DNA of 64,000 bases. It comes from Streptomyces lacrimifluminis. GTDB lineage: Bacteria; Actinomycetota; Actinomycetes; Streptomycetales; Streptomycetaceae. The stretch's first letter is position 1. Each line of letters starts with the position of its first letter. The notes beneath the pieces are model-generated. The model was given only the letters and a program-made list of their open reading frames with translations. It had not been told where the DNA came from and did no database searches. Below are positions 26,290 through 35,284 of the stretch, piece by piece. Both the position numbers and the translations under genes were made by a program. The stretch spans positions 124,001 to 188,000 of the forward strand of contig NZ_BMMU01000009.1 of the NCBI RefSeq assembly GCF_014646095.1, given 5' to 3'.

Positions 26290-26700
26290 TCAGTACCGTT
26301 CCGTCAGCTCTCTCAGGTGGTTCCGGCTCGCCGGGGGCTCGTAGGGCTCGGGCCAGAAGTCGGTCATCGTGGCTATGTTCCCCTTCTCGTCCCCGGTGAA
26401 GAAGGAAAGGGCGTGCATCTCCTCCGCCCCCTCGAACCCCACGCTGAAGCGGAGCCAGGTGACGACCTGCCCCGGTTCGGCGACCACGCGCTCCATGCGC
26501 AGATGCCAGTCGCTCGGATACTCCCGGTTGAACCGGACGAACCGCTCCTTGCCGCTGATCCGCTCCCGGGTCTGGGGCAGCGTGTAGACGACGTCGTCGG
26601 CGAGGGTGTCGGCGAACGCGTCCCAGTCCCGGGCCTCGGCGGTGGCCCAGAACCGCTCGACGGTCTCGCGCAGATCGGTCGTACGGGTGGTGTCGGTCAT
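26290..26700 (-). CDS. NTF2/SnoaL-like protein
   Basis: A 136-residue protein of the SnoaL/NTF2-like superfamily: RETVERFWATAEARDWDAFADTLADDVVYTLPQTRERISGKE is the typical first half, and the rest forms the sheet (VTWLRFSVGFEGAEEMHALSFFTGDEKGNI). Such proteins bind or convert small molecules. ATG 26700 was chosen since homology-like sequence starts there (MTDTTRTT). It is divergent from the S9 peptidase gene and shares a 129-base promoter region with it. Confidence 0.85.
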   Translation of the reverse strand: MTDTTRTTDLRETVERFWATAEARDWDAFADTLADDVVYTLPQTRERISGKERFVRFNREYPSDWHLRMERVVAEPGQVVTWLRFSVGFEGAEEMHALSFFTGDEKGNIATMTDFWPEPYEPPASRNHLRELTERY

Positions 26701-26829
26701 GGGGCAGAGTCTCCACCCGGCCACTGACAATCGGCTCTGACCTGTGGATACGCCCGATCTCTCGCGAAGTTTTCCACAGGCTGGGGACCTCGGCGGCGCA
26801 TTGTCGTCGTGGGCGGGCAGTATGGGGCC

Positions 26830-28680
26830 ATGACTGAGAGCAACGGGTCCACGCCGAACACGAATACGCCGGACACGACCACGGCGGACACGACCACGCC
26901 GGACTGGGAGAAGCGCTTCCGGGCGCCGCGCGTCTCCCTCCCCGACTGGGCGGAGGACGCCCCCGACCGGTCCCTGTTCGTGTCCAACGCGACGGGGACG
27001 TACGAGCTGTACGCCTGGGACCGTGCCTCGGGCGAGCAGCGCCAGGTGACGAACCGGCCGAACGGCACGACGGACGGCGTGCTGTCGCCCGACGGCGAGT
27101 GGATCTGGTGGTTCGACGACAAGGACGGCGACGAGTTCGGCGTGTGGCGCCGGCAGCCGTTCGCGGGCGGGGAGGACGGGACCGAGGACGAGTTCGCGAC
27201 TCCTGGTCTGGAGGCCTCCTACCCGGCGGGGCTGGCGCTGGGCCGGGACGGTCGTACGGCGGTCGTGGGGCGTTCGACGGACGAGGAGGGTACGACGATC
27301 CACCTGGCGGTGGCCGGCGGGCCCCCGGTGGTGATCTACCGGCACCGCGAGTCGGCGGGCGTCGGTGACCTCTCGCACGACGGTTCGCTGATCGCGATCG
27401 AGCACACGGAGCACGGCGACGCGATGCACTCGGCGCTGCGCGTCCTGCGCCCGGACGGTACGACGGTCGCCGAACTCGACGACACCAAGGGCGGCGCGCA
27501 GGAACTCGGTCTGGAGGTGCTGGGCTTCGCGCCCGTCGCGGGGGACACGCGGCTGCTTGTCGGGCATCAGCGCCGGGGCCGGTGGGAGCCGCTGGTGTGG
27601 GACGTGGTGAGCGGGGAGGAGTCGGACCTCGGCCTCGGCCTGCCGGGTGACGTGAGCGCGGAGTGGTATCCGGACGGTTCGGGACTCCTGATCGCCCACG
27701 GCTTCGAGGCGCGCAGTGAGCTGTTCCGCTACGACCTGGGGTCGCGCGAGCTGGTGAAGGTGCCCACGCCCGCCGGTACGGTCTCGGGCGCGACGGCCCG
27801 GCCCGACGGCAGCGTGGAGTACCTGTGGTCGTCGTCGGCGCAGCCGTCGTCGGTGCGCTCGACGACGGGAGCGGTGGTCCTGGACCCGCCCGGGCTGAGG
27901 TCACCGGGTTCGGTACCGGTGGAGGACGTGTGGGTGGAGGGGCCGGGGGGCCGTATCCACGCCCTGGTCCAGCGGCCGGCGGGGGTGGAGGGCCCGCTCC
28001 CGACGGTCTTCGACATCCACGGTGGGCCCACCTGGCACGACAGCGACGCGTTCGCTGCGGGACCGGCGGCCTGGGTCGACCACGGGTACGCGGTGGTGCG
28101 GGTCAACTACCGGGGTTCCACCGGGTACGGGCGTGAGTGGACGGACGCCCTCAAGCACCGGGTGGGTCTGATCGAGCTGGAGGACATCGCGGCGGTACGG
28201 GAATGGGCGGTGGGTTCGGGCCTCGCGGACCCCGACCGGCTGATCCTGACCGGCGGTTCCTGGGGCGGCTACCTGACGCTTCTCGGCCTCGGCGTCCAGC
28301 CCGACGCGTGGGCACTGGGCCTCGCGGCGGTGCCGGTCGCGGACTACGTCACGGCGTACCACGACGAGATGGAAGCGCTGAAGGCGATGGACCGCACACT
28401 GCTGGGCGGTACGCCGGAGGAGGTTCCGGAACGGTTCGAGGCGTCGTCGCCGCTGACGTACGTCGACGCGGTGAGAGCGCCGGTGTACATCTCGGCCGGG
28501 GTGAACGACCCGCGCTGTCCGATCCGCCAGATCGACAACTACGTGAAGCGGCTGGAGGCGCGGGGCGCGGTGCACGAGGTGTACCGCTACGACGCGGGCC
28601 ACGGATCCCTGGTGGTGGACGAGCGGATCAAGCAGGTGCGGCTGGAACTGGAGTTCGTGGAGCGGCATTTGGGGGTGTGA
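26830..28680 (+). CDS. S9-family (prolyl oligopeptidase) serine peptidase
   Basis: A 616-residue S9-type peptidase. After a T/D/P-rich N-terminus there is a beta-propeller part (repeats such as YELYAWDRASGEQRQVT and DGEWIWWFDDKDGDEFG) and, from about residue 370, the alpha/beta-hydrolase domain: DIHGGPTWH (oxyanion region), GGSWGGYLTL with the nucleophilic serine, NDPRCPI with the aspartate and DAGHGSL with the histidine. It probably acts on short peptides in the cytoplasm, since no signal peptide is present. Confidence 0.92.
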   Translation: MTESNGSTPNTNTPDTTTADTTTPDWEKRFRAPRVSLPDWAEDAPDRSLFVSNATGTYELYAWDRASGEQRQVTNRPNGTTDGVLSPDGEWIWWFDDKDGDEFGVWRRQPFAGGEDGTEDEFATPGLEASYPAGLALGRDGRTAVVGRSTDEEGTTIHLAVAGGPPVVIYRHRESAGVGDLSHDGSLIAIEHTEHGDAMHSALRVLRPDGTTVAELDDTKGGAQELGLEVLGFAPVAGDTRLLVGHQRRGRWEPLVWDVVSGEESDLGLGLPGDVSAEWYPDGSGLLIAHGFEARSELFRYDLGSRELVKVPTPAGTVSGATARPDGSVEYLWSSSAQPSSVRSTTGAVVLDPPGLRSPGSVPVEDVWVEGPGGRIHALVQRPAGVEGPLPTVFDIHGGPTWHDSDAFAAGPAAWVDHGYAVVRVNYRGSTGYGREWTDALKHRVGLIELEDIAAVREWAVGSGLADPDRLILTGGSWGGYLTLLGLGVQPDAWALGLAAVPVADYVTAYHDEMEALKAMDRTLLGGTPEEVPERFEASSPLTYVDAVRAPVYISAGVNDPRCPIRQIDNYVKRLEARGAVHEVYRYDAGHGSLVVDERIKQVRLELEFVERHLGV

Positions 28681-28746
28681 GAGCGGTCTGGGGCGGGTGC
28701 TGCCCGCCCGCCCCCCGTCTCCGTCCGTTTGCCTGGAGCCCTCGAA

Positions 28747-28779
28747 AACTGCTTTCCAACTGCTTTCCAACTGCTTTCC
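28747..28779. repeat. three perfect 11-bp tandem repeats
   Basis: The unit AACTGCTTTCC is repeated exactly three times, directly before a DUF6415 gene fragment and after the S9 peptidase gene. It is AT-richer than its surroundings. It could have formed by slippage at an insertion boundary or serve as a protein-binding array, since 11 bp is close to one helical turn. Confidence 0.85.
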
Positions 28780-28857
28780 GCGAGGCGGGGCTGCGGCGAG
28801 TCGAAGAAGTCGAGCAGGTCCCGCTCTGTGCTGACGACGACCTTGACGAAGCGGTGG

Positions 28858-29145
28858 GTGCCCTCCGTGGAGGAACTTCAGACGCTGACGCTCATGCTGA
28901 AGGGGCACCTGGCGCTCGTCATCCCCGAGGTAGGGCGGGCTGCCTCAGCACGGCGCCGTGACGACACCCTCACCCGCGCGGACGCTCGGATGGCCATCTC
29001 CGAGACGTGCAGGAAGCTGCGTATCGAGCCGAGCGCTGGCCTGAGTGCGCACCTCGCGTACGCGCGCCGTCTGTCCCGTTCTCTGAACGCGTTGTGCGAT
29101 CACTACGAGAAGCTGTGCGGCACCCATCCGGAGTCCGGCCGATGA
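28858..29145 (+). CDS. DUF6415 family protein, probably 5'-truncated by a frameshift
   Basis: A 95-residue product from GTG 28858 with the DUF6415 pattern: LTLMLKGHLALVIPEVG, a middle helix ARMAISETCRKLRIEPS and the C-terminal SRSLNALCDHYEKL. Family members usually carry more N-terminal residues of acidic character. In the neighbouring frame just upstream (to about 28862) the DNA encodes ADDDLDEAVGAL, which would fit such an N-terminus if one base were lost or gained at about 28862. So this is either a shortened gene or the 3' part of a frameshifted one. DUF6415 genes are common accessory genes of Streptomyces. Confidence 0.6.
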   Translation: MPSVEELQTLTLMLKGHLALVIPEVGRAASARRRDDTLTRADARMAISETCRKLRIEPSAGLSAHLAYARRLSRSLNALCDHYEKLCGTHPESGR

Positions 29146-29247
29146 GCGCAAGATTCGCAGACGATCCGAGCTGTCCGCCGAGTGCCCGGTCGCGAAACAT
29201 CCGGACCCCATCGACAGGCACGGCAGGCGCCGCCAGGCCCGAGGAAC

Positions 29248-31278
29248 CTACACCCCCGCCCGTTCCCCCCGTCGCCTCCCCAGCAGCTCCGCCAGCCCCC
29301 GCCGGGTCGCGGCCAGGACCACCCGGTCCTCCGCCCGCAGAACGTACGTCGCCGGCAGGTCCCACACCAGCCCCGACGGACGTCCGTCCGCACCGACGGC
29401 ACCTGCCCCCGTGTCCAGCGCCAGCACCCGCCAGGCCCCCGCCCGAAACGCCTCCCCGACCGTCCGCCCTTCCAACTGCGCATGCCCGCTCACCCGCATC
29501 GCCGCGAACAGCAGCACCCGCCGCTCGACGGGAATCGTGCCCAGGATCTGCGTCTGACGCCCCATCATCGCCCCGGCGAACGCGGGCGCCGCCAGGTGCG
29601 ACACGCTCCGGCTGCGGGTGGTCGCGCCGGGGTGCGCCGCCCGCAGGGTGCGGTACACGGCGGTGGCGAAGTCGTCGTCGTACAGACGCAGGACGACACG
29701 CAGGTCGGGCCGTACGGAACGCCCGTACAGCACCGCCTCCAGGTTCGTCGTGTCGGCGCTGGTGAGGGCGAGGAGGGCCTCCGCCCTGTTGATCTTCGCC
29801 GCCTCCAGGACGCCCTCCTGGGTCACATCGCCCAGCACCACAGGCACCCGCAGCCGCCGCGCCGTGGCGAGCCCGCGTGCCTCCGGATCCGCCTCGACGC
29901 ACACCACCGGGATGTTCAGTTCGCGCAGCCGGGTCAGCACCCGGGTACCGATCTTGCCGAGCCCGAGCAGCACCACATGCCCGCTCAGCCCACGCGGCGG
30001 CTTCCGTACCGCGGATCCGCTGCGGAACGTACCGAGCGCCTCAAGGACGGCGGCCAGCAGCACCGGCAGCAGCAGCAACCCGACCAGCCCGGACAGGAGT
30101 TGGAGGATCTGGCGGGCCACGGAGTCCCCCCGTGCCGGATCGTTGATCGCGAAGAGGTCGAGCAGGGTCACGTAGGTCGCGCGGAGGGGGTGGTCGCCCG
30201 TCGCGATCGACAGCGCGACGGCGAGGGCGATCACGCAGCCGAGCATCCCGGCCAGCGACCACCGCAGTCGCCGCGAGAAGAGCGAGGCGAACGGCGACAC
30301 CACGCCCCACCCCCGCCCGCCCGACATCGACGTCCCGGAGTACGCGTACGACACCTGCTGGAGCACGACCGTCGCGCGCCCGGTCGCCGCCGCCACCGCC
30401 GCCTCGTCGGGGAGCAGCCGGGGGCCCTGGTCGCCGCTGCTGTCGGAGCCGTCCGCGCCGGCCGGGTCGCTGCTCGTGGCGGAGAGCAGGGCGAGGGTGT
30501 ACAGGCCGGGGTCGGCGACCTCACCCGGCGCCGGTGGCAGTCGTTCCACCGCGCGCAGCAGCAGCCCGGCGGTCTGAACGACCTTGCTGGTACCGGTGAT
30601 CGCGGTGGCGGCGAGTGCCGGGGCGGCCGTGTCAGTGTCGGACAGGACGGTGGTGGACGCGTCGGAGCGGCTGTCCGGATAGCCGCTGCCGCCGTCGCTG
30701 CCGTCGCTGCCGTCACCAGTGCTGTCGGCCGCTGCCGCCAACGCCGAGGCCTGGTCGAGGAGTTCCCCGATGTGCTGGCCCAACCGCCGGTTGTAGAGCC
30801 GGAGTACGAGCTGCAGTCGTGGGTTGAGGCGGCGGGCGGTGAGTGCGGCGCGGATGTTGGTCTCGTCGTCGTCGTACACGAGCGCCAGGGCGGCGGCCCG
30901 CTCCGCACCCGCCGCGGCGAGCACGGCCTCGGTCAGCTCGACAGCCTCTAACACCCCTTCGTGCGGCCCGGGTTCACCGCCACTGCTCCCGCCGGTGGTC
31001 CCGTTTCCCGCTGCCCGGTTGACGGCCGCGGTCATCCGGTCGAGCAGCGCCGAAGCGGTTCCGGCGGCCCGGACGACCACCGGGGGCCGGACGTTGCGCT
31101 CCGAGGGCGGGACGACGAGGGTGACCTCCTCGCCGTACACGTTGCGGAGTTCGTGGGCCAGCCGGTGCGCGAGCCCGTCGTCGCCGCACACGATCATGTG
31201 CGCGGCCGGATCACCCGTACTCGGACCGTTCGGACCGTTCGGCCCGCTCTGACTCGGAAGGTTCCCCAGGATCGCCAC
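29248..31278 (-). CDS. RCK/NAD-binding membrane protein related to ion channels
   Basis: A 676-residue protein with two NAD-binding TrkA-N-like domains. The first starts AAHMIVCGDDGLAHRLAHEL (residues 25-45); the second contains GHVVLLGLGKIGTRVL near 433-448 with the acidic strand end VVCVEAD. Between them are long G/S/D-rich linkers and two membrane helices (about 341-360 and 391-414) flanking a reentrant-like segment TYVTLLDLFAINDPARGDS. The order RCK - membrane - RCK resembles plant CASTOR/POLLUX-type channels and actinobacterial relatives. Ion transport under nucleotide control is the likely role; selectivity is unknown. Confidence 0.8.
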   Translation of the reverse strand: MAILGNLPSQSGPNGPNGPSTGDPAAHMIVCGDDGLAHRLAHELRNVYGEEVTLVVPPSERNVRPPVVVRAAGTASALLDRMTAAVNRAAGNGTTGGSSGGEPGPHEGVLEAVELTEAVLAAAGAERAAALALVYDDDETNIRAALTARRLNPRLQLVLRLYNRRLGQHIGELLDQASALAAAADSTGDGSDGSDGGSGYPDSRSDASTTVLSDTDTAAPALAATAITGTSKVVQTAGLLLRAVERLPPAPGEVADPGLYTLALLSATSSDPAGADGSDSSGDQGPRLLPDEAAVAAATGRATVVLQQVSYAYSGTSMSGGRGWGVVSPFASLFSRRLRWSLAGMLGCVIALAVALSIATGDHPLRATYVTLLDLFAINDPARGDSVARQILQLLSGLVGLLLLPVLLAAVLEALGTFRSGSAVRKPPRGLSGHVVLLGLGKIGTRVLTRLRELNIPVVCVEADPEARGLATARRLRVPVVLGDVTQEGVLEAAKINRAEALLALTSADTTNLEAVLYGRSVRPDLRVVLRLYDDDFATAVYRTLRAAHPGATTRSRSVSHLAAPAFAGAMMGRQTQILGTIPVERRVLLFAAMRVSGHAQLEGRTVGEAFRAGAWRVLALDTGAGAVGADGRPSGLVWDLPATYVLRAEDRVVLAATRRGLAELLGRRRGERAGV

Positions 31279-31353
31279 GAGGGGAAAGACTGCCTCACCG
31301 GGACGCGTGGTTGCAGGCCGGGGCCACCGATAGACCGTCAGACCGACAAACCG

Positions 31354-32484
31354 TCAGACCACGCCGCTGCGCCCCACCACCAGCCCCGCCCGGTCGATAC
31401 AGATCACGTCGACCGCGACGGGCGCCCCGCGCAGTACCGCGAGGGCCTCGTCGCGTGCGGCCACCGCCACCAGGTCTCCGAGCGGAACGCCGGCCGCTGC
31501 GCACAACTGGAGTGCCGCGAGGCCGGTGTTGGCGTCCGCGACCTCGGTGGCCAGTGCCTCGCTCGCGCCGCCGCGCCGGGCCAGCTCGGCGAGGAGGCCC
31601 TTGTCGACCTGGGAACGGGCGGAGTGCAGGTCCAGATGACCGGACGCCAGCTTCGACAGTTTCGCGAACCCGCCGCAGATCGTGAGCCGTTCGACGGGAT
31701 GCCGTCGTACGTACTTCAGTACCGCCCCCGCGAAGTCGCCCATGTCGAGCAGGGCTTCCTCGGGGAGCCCGTACGTGGCCACGACCGTCCTCTCCGAGGT
31801 CGAACCGGTGCACCCGGCGACGTGGGTGTGTCCCGCCGCCCGGGCCACGTCCACGCCCCGCCGGATCGAGTCGATCCACGCCGAGCAGGAGTAGGGGACC
31901 ACGATCCCGGTGGTCCCGAGGACGGAGAGCCCGCCGAGAATGCCGAGCCGGGGGTTCCAGGTGGACCGGGCGATCTCCTCGCCGTCGTCGATGGAGACGG
32001 TGATCTCGACATCACCCCCGCCCCTGTGTTCGGCCGCGACCCGGGCGACATGGTCGCGCATCAGCTGCCGGGGGACCGGGTTGACCGCCGGTTCGCCGAC
32101 CGCCAGCGGAAGCCCCGGGCGGGTGACCGTGCCGACGCCCGGACCGGCCCGGAAGACGACGCCCGACCCGGCGGGCAGCAGACGTACGGTCGCCCGGACC
32201 AGTGCGCCGTGGGTGACGTCCGGATCGTCACCCGCGTCCTTCACGATGCCCGCCATGGCGTACGAGCCGGTCAGCTCCTCGGTGGCCAGCGCGAACGCCG
32301 GTGTCTGGCCCCTGGGCAGCGTGATCGTCACCGGGTCGGGGAAGTCCCCGGTCAGCAGGGCGGTGTACGCCGCTGTCGTGGCGGCGGTCGCACAGGCGCC
32401 GGTGGTCCAGCCGGGGCGCAGGCCGGTGTGCTTGAGTTGGGCGCCGCGTCCACCCCTGGCCCCGCTCGCCTCGCTGCCGCTCAT
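31354..32484 (-). CDS. cbiD: cobalt-precorrin-5B (C1)-methyltransferase CbiD
   Basis: A 376-residue CbiD, which methylates the corrin ring at C-1 using S-adenosylmethionine. Family motifs are GWTTGACATAATTAAYTALL near the N-terminus, VKDAGDDPDVTHG, the NPRLGILGG and GTTGIVVPYSCSAWIDSI stretch and GGFAKLSKLASGHLDLHS. Its start lies 35 bases from the divergent cobK start, so the two share a short promoter region. No cobalamin riboswitch is visible there. Confidence 0.95.
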   Translation of the reverse strand: MSGSEASGARGGRGAQLKHTGLRPGWTTGACATAATTAAYTALLTGDFPDPVTITLPRGQTPAFALATEELTGSYAMAGIVKDAGDDPDVTHGALVRATVRLLPAGSGVVFRAGPGVGTVTRPGLPLAVGEPAVNPVPRQLMRDHVARVAAEHRGGGDVEITVSIDDGEEIARSTWNPRLGILGGLSVLGTTGIVVPYSCSAWIDSIRRGVDVARAAGHTHVAGCTGSTSERTVVATYGLPEEALLDMGDFAGAVLKYVRRHPVERLTICGGFAKLSKLASGHLDLHSARSQVDKGLLAELARRGGASEALATEVADANTGLAALQLCAAAGVPLGDLVAVAARDEALAVLRGAPVAVDVICIDRAGLVVGRSGVV

Positions 32485-32519
32485 CGCCACTTGCCGCTCA
32501 TGAAGGGAATCCGGTCCTC

Positions 32520-33308
32520 GTGCCGCACGTACTGATCCTGGGCGGAACCGCCGAGGCCCGCAGCCTCGCCGAGCTCCTGGCGGCCGGTACGCGGTTGCCC
32601 TCGCTCCGGGTGACGAACTCCCTGGCCGGACGGGTCTCCGCGCCCCGGCTGCCGCCCGGCGAGGTGCGTGTCGGCGGTTTCGGCGGGGCCGAGGGGCTCG
32701 CCGAGTGGCTGCGCGCACACCGGGTGGACGTGCTCATCGACGCCACCCACCCCTTCGCCGAGACGATCAGTTTCCACGCGGCACGGGCCGCCGCCGCAGC
32801 CCATGTTCCCCTGCTCGCGCTCCGGCGCCCCGGCTGGGTGCCGGTCGAGGGTGATGACTGGCACTGGGCCGGCTCCCTCGCGGAGGCCGCCGCGCTGCTG
32901 CCCGCGCTGGGCCGACGGGTGTTCCTCACCACCGGGCGCCTGGGACTGGCCGCCTTCGCCGTCGCCGCGCTGGACGAGCTGTGGTTCCTCGTCCGTTCCG
33001 TTGACGCGCCCGAGCCCCCGCACCCGGCCCGCATGGAGGTGCTGCTCGACCGCGGCCCCTTCACCCTCGACGGCGAAGACGGCAAACCTGGCGAACGCGA
33101 GCTGCTGCGCCGCCACCGCATCGACGTCGTCGTCACGAAGGACAGCGGCGGCCCGGCCACCGCCCCGAAGCTGACGGCGGCGAGGGAGGCGGGGCTGCCG
33201 GTGGTCGTCGTACGGCGCCCGGCGGTACCGGAGGGCGTGCCGGTGGCCGACAGCCCGGAGCAGGCCCTGCAGTGGCTGATGTCCCACCCAACGCGCCTGC
33301 ACTCCTGA
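32520..33308 (+). CDS. cobK: precorrin-6A reductase CobK
   Basis: A 262-residue CobK/CbiJ that reduces precorrin-6A with NADPH. It has the N-terminal VLILGGTAEARSLAELL nucleotide-binding motif, the DVLIDATHPFAETIS signature, RRVFLTTGRLGLAAF and DVVVTKDSGGPATAPKL near the end. The start is GTG 32520, with AAGGGA upstream at longer spacing. It lies between cbiD and the remnant transporter, with cobH close by, consistent with corrin synthesis. Confidence 0.93.
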   Translation: MPHVLILGGTAEARSLAELLAAGTRLPSLRVTNSLAGRVSAPRLPPGEVRVGGFGGAEGLAEWLRAHRVDVLIDATHPFAETISFHAARAAAAAHVPLLALRRPGWVPVEGDDWHWAGSLAEAAALLPALGRRVFLTTGRLGLAAFAVAALDELWFLVRSVDAPEPPHPARMEVLLDRGPFTLDGEDGKPGERELLRRHRIDVVVTKDSGGPATAPKLTAAREAGLPVVVVRRPAVPEGVPVADSPEQALQWLMSHPTRLHS

Positions 33309-33312
33309 ATCC

Positions 33313-33636
33313 TTGTCGGGGCTGCCCTGGTACGCGATCCTCCGCCTGCCCGTCCTCTCCGCGGCCGACAACCTCACGATCACCGGACTGTCGGTCGCCG
33401 TCGCGCTCATCATCGGCACGGTCGAGCTGCTGGGCCTGATCGCCGACCAGGCGGATCTCCACGGCCCGTTCTGGGACCGGGTCTCCGGCCTGGACCTCAA
33501 CCTCGTCGGCTACGTCATCGGCGGGCTGTTCCTCGCGACCTGGGCCGTCGCCCCGGTGGTGTGGAAGGTCGGCCGGATCGAGGAGAGGTGGACGTCGGGG
33601 CTGGCGAAGCCGGAACTGGCGGAGTCGAAGGCGTAA
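33313..33636 (+). pseudogene. remnant of a NiCoT (HoxN/NixA-type) cobalt/nickel permease
   Basis: The reading frame gives 107 residues (start TTG 33313). LPWYAILRLPVLSAA corresponds to the last third of NiCoT permeases, but the following conserved piece (the AGMCLMDTIDG-type segment and next helix, roughly 27 residues) is missing and the sequence jumps to DNLTITGLSVAVALIIGTVELLGLI, then FVIG-like and ATWAVAPVVWKVGRIEERW. The whole N-terminal half with the HAVDADHI metal-binding helix is absent. The residue cannot transport metal, so I call it a relic. Its position 4 bases after cobK suggests a former cobalt-uptake gene in this cobalamin locus. Confidence 0.75.
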
Positions 33637-33670
33637 ACCGCTGCACGGACTCCCCGTCACTCACCTCCGC

Positions 33671-34312
33671 TCATTCAACGTCGCTGGCGATCGCGTTCAC
33701 CGCCGCCGCCGCGATGGCGCTCCCGCCCCGGCGTCCCCGTACGACCAGATGCTCCAGCCGGGACGGGTGCCCGGCCAGCGCGTCCTTCGACTCGACCGCG
33801 CCGACGAAGCCCACCGGCACGCCGATCACGGCGGCGGGGCGGGGAGCGCCCTCCTCGATCATCTCCAGCAGCCGGAAGAGCGCGGTGGGCGCGTTGCCCA
33901 CGGCCACCACGGCACCCTCCAGCCGGTCGCGCCACAGCTCCAGCGCGGCGGCGCTGCGCGTGGTGCCGAGCCTCGCCGCCAGGTCCGGTACCGCCGGGTC
34001 GGTGAGCGTGCAGACGACCTCGTTGCCGGCGGGGAGCCGCTTGCGGGTGATGCCGCTGGCCACCATCGAGACGTCGCAGAGGACGGGGGCGCCCGCGCGC
34101 AGGGCCTCGCGGGCGCGGGTGACGACGTCGGGTGTGTAGCCGAGGTCGCCGGCGAGGTCGACCATCCCGCAGGCGTGGATCATCCGTACGGCGACCTGGG
34201 CGACGTCGGCGGGCAGGTCGGCGAGGTCGGCCTCGGCGCGGATGGTGGCGAAGGACTGGCGGTAGATCGCGGCGCCGTCCTTCTCGTACTCGAACACTGG
34301 GTTCTCACTCAT
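33671..34312 (-). CDS. cobH: precorrin-8X methylmutase CobH
   Basis: A 213-residue CobH/CbiC that moves a methyl group from C-11 to C-12, forming hydrogenobyrinate. The catalytic histidine is H46 in VAVRMIHACGMVDL. Other family elements are GAPVLCDVSMVASGIT, VAVGNAPTALFRLLEMI, VIGVPVGFVGAVESKD and RGRRGGSAIAAAAVNA. It faces the transporter remnant convergently. About 300 bases of DNA without a supported gene follow on the right (34313-34608). Confidence 0.95.
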   Translation of the reverse strand: MSENPVFEYEKDGAAIYRQSFATIRAEADLADLPADVAQVAVRMIHACGMVDLAGDLGYTPDVVTRAREALRAGAPVLCDVSMVASGITRKRLPAGNEVVCTLTDPAVPDLAARLGTTRSAAALELWRDRLEGAVVAVGNAPTALFRLLEMIEEGAPRPAAVIGVPVGFVGAVESKDALAGHPSRLEHLVVRGRRGGSAIAAAAVNAIASDVE

Positions 34313-34608
34313 CGTCGACGTTCGTGCTGCGGACCGGGCCCGGTGATTCTACGAATGGAGGAGCCCTTTTCTCGCCACGCCCGGACGGTTGCTTCGTAGC
34401 CGGAGCCGATGGCGTCAGTCAGGCACCGGGTCGACTGGCCGTGGCTGACGGCCCCTTCTGAACGATCGAGTCCAAGGGGCGTATGCGGAGTTCGACACGG
34501 CGGTGCCGGGCTGTAAGCGAACCCGACCGCACGGCAGTTGGACCAAACCCCGCAAGCAGCGGAGGGCCTGAGCGGAGGCCGGACCCGGTTGAGCCCCAGC
34601 GTCGACGC

Positions 34609-35259
34609 ATGGCAGGCTCATGGTCCATGGTCGACGAATTCGCGAAAGAGTACCTCCACGGTGATCTGCGTGAGATCCGCGAGACGATGGTGTGGAAGCT
34701 CGACGGGTTGTCCGAATACGACATCCGCCGCCCCCTGACCTCGACCGGAACCAATCTTCTCGGCCTGGTCAAGCACCTGTCGATCTGTGAGTCCAGGTAC
34801 TTCGGCGAGGTCTTCGGGCGGCCGTTCCCCGAGCTCCTGCCGAGATGGGACGACCCTGCCGAGCGAGACGCCGACACATGGGTGACCGAGCACGAGACGC
34901 GCGAGGACATCATCGGCCGATACCGTCGCGTATGGGAGCACTCGGACGCGACGATCAGCGCCCTCGCCATCAACTCCCCTGGTCACGTGCCCTGGTGGCC
35001 ACGCCCTGACGTGAAGCTGTTCAACATCCTGGTCCACATGCTCACCGAGACGAGTCGTCACGCCGGACACGCCGACATCCTGCGCGAACAGCTCGACGGC
35101 TCCACAGGAACAGCGGCCAAGTACGCAGATCCGCAGCCCGACGCGACGTACTGGGAGACCCGGCGCACGACGATCGAGCAGGCCGCCAAAGCAGCCGCGG
35201 CAAGGGCCGATCACGTTGGCTCCGCCAACGCACACGACTCAATGGGGACTACGCCCTGA
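34609..35259 (+). CDS. DinB-family (DUF664-like) protein
   Basis: A 216-residue four-helix DinB/YfiT-like protein. Typical pieces are DLREIRETMVWKLDGLSEYD, GTNLLGLVKHLSICESRYFG with the first metal histidine, and NILVHMLTETSRHAGHADILREQLDG with the paired histidines. Such proteins bind Zn or Ni and are often bacillithiol/mycothiol-dependent transferases. ATG 34627 (MVDEFAKEYLHG) is an alternative start closer to where family members begin. No strong ribosome site is seen for either. Confidence 0.85.
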   Translation: MAGSWSMVDEFAKEYLHGDLREIRETMVWKLDGLSEYDIRRPLTSTGTNLLGLVKHLSICESRYFGEVFGRPFPELLPRWDDPAERDADTWVTEHETREDIIGRYRRVWEHSDATISALAINSPGHVPWWPRPDVKLFNILVHMLTETSRHAGHADILREQLDGSTGTAAKYADPQPDATYWETRRTTIEQAAKAAAARADHVGSANAHDSMGTTP

Positions 35260-35284
35260 CCAAGCCGGCAACTGGCGGCCGGCC

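Noticed and set aside
32485..32519. Cobalamin riboswitch between cbiD and cobK
   Set aside because: The gap is only 35 bases, too short, and no cobalamin box was found in the neighbourhood.
30961..32535. Plus-strand frame opposite cbiD as a possible gene
   Set aside because: It contains no family motif and overlaps a certain cbiD gene.
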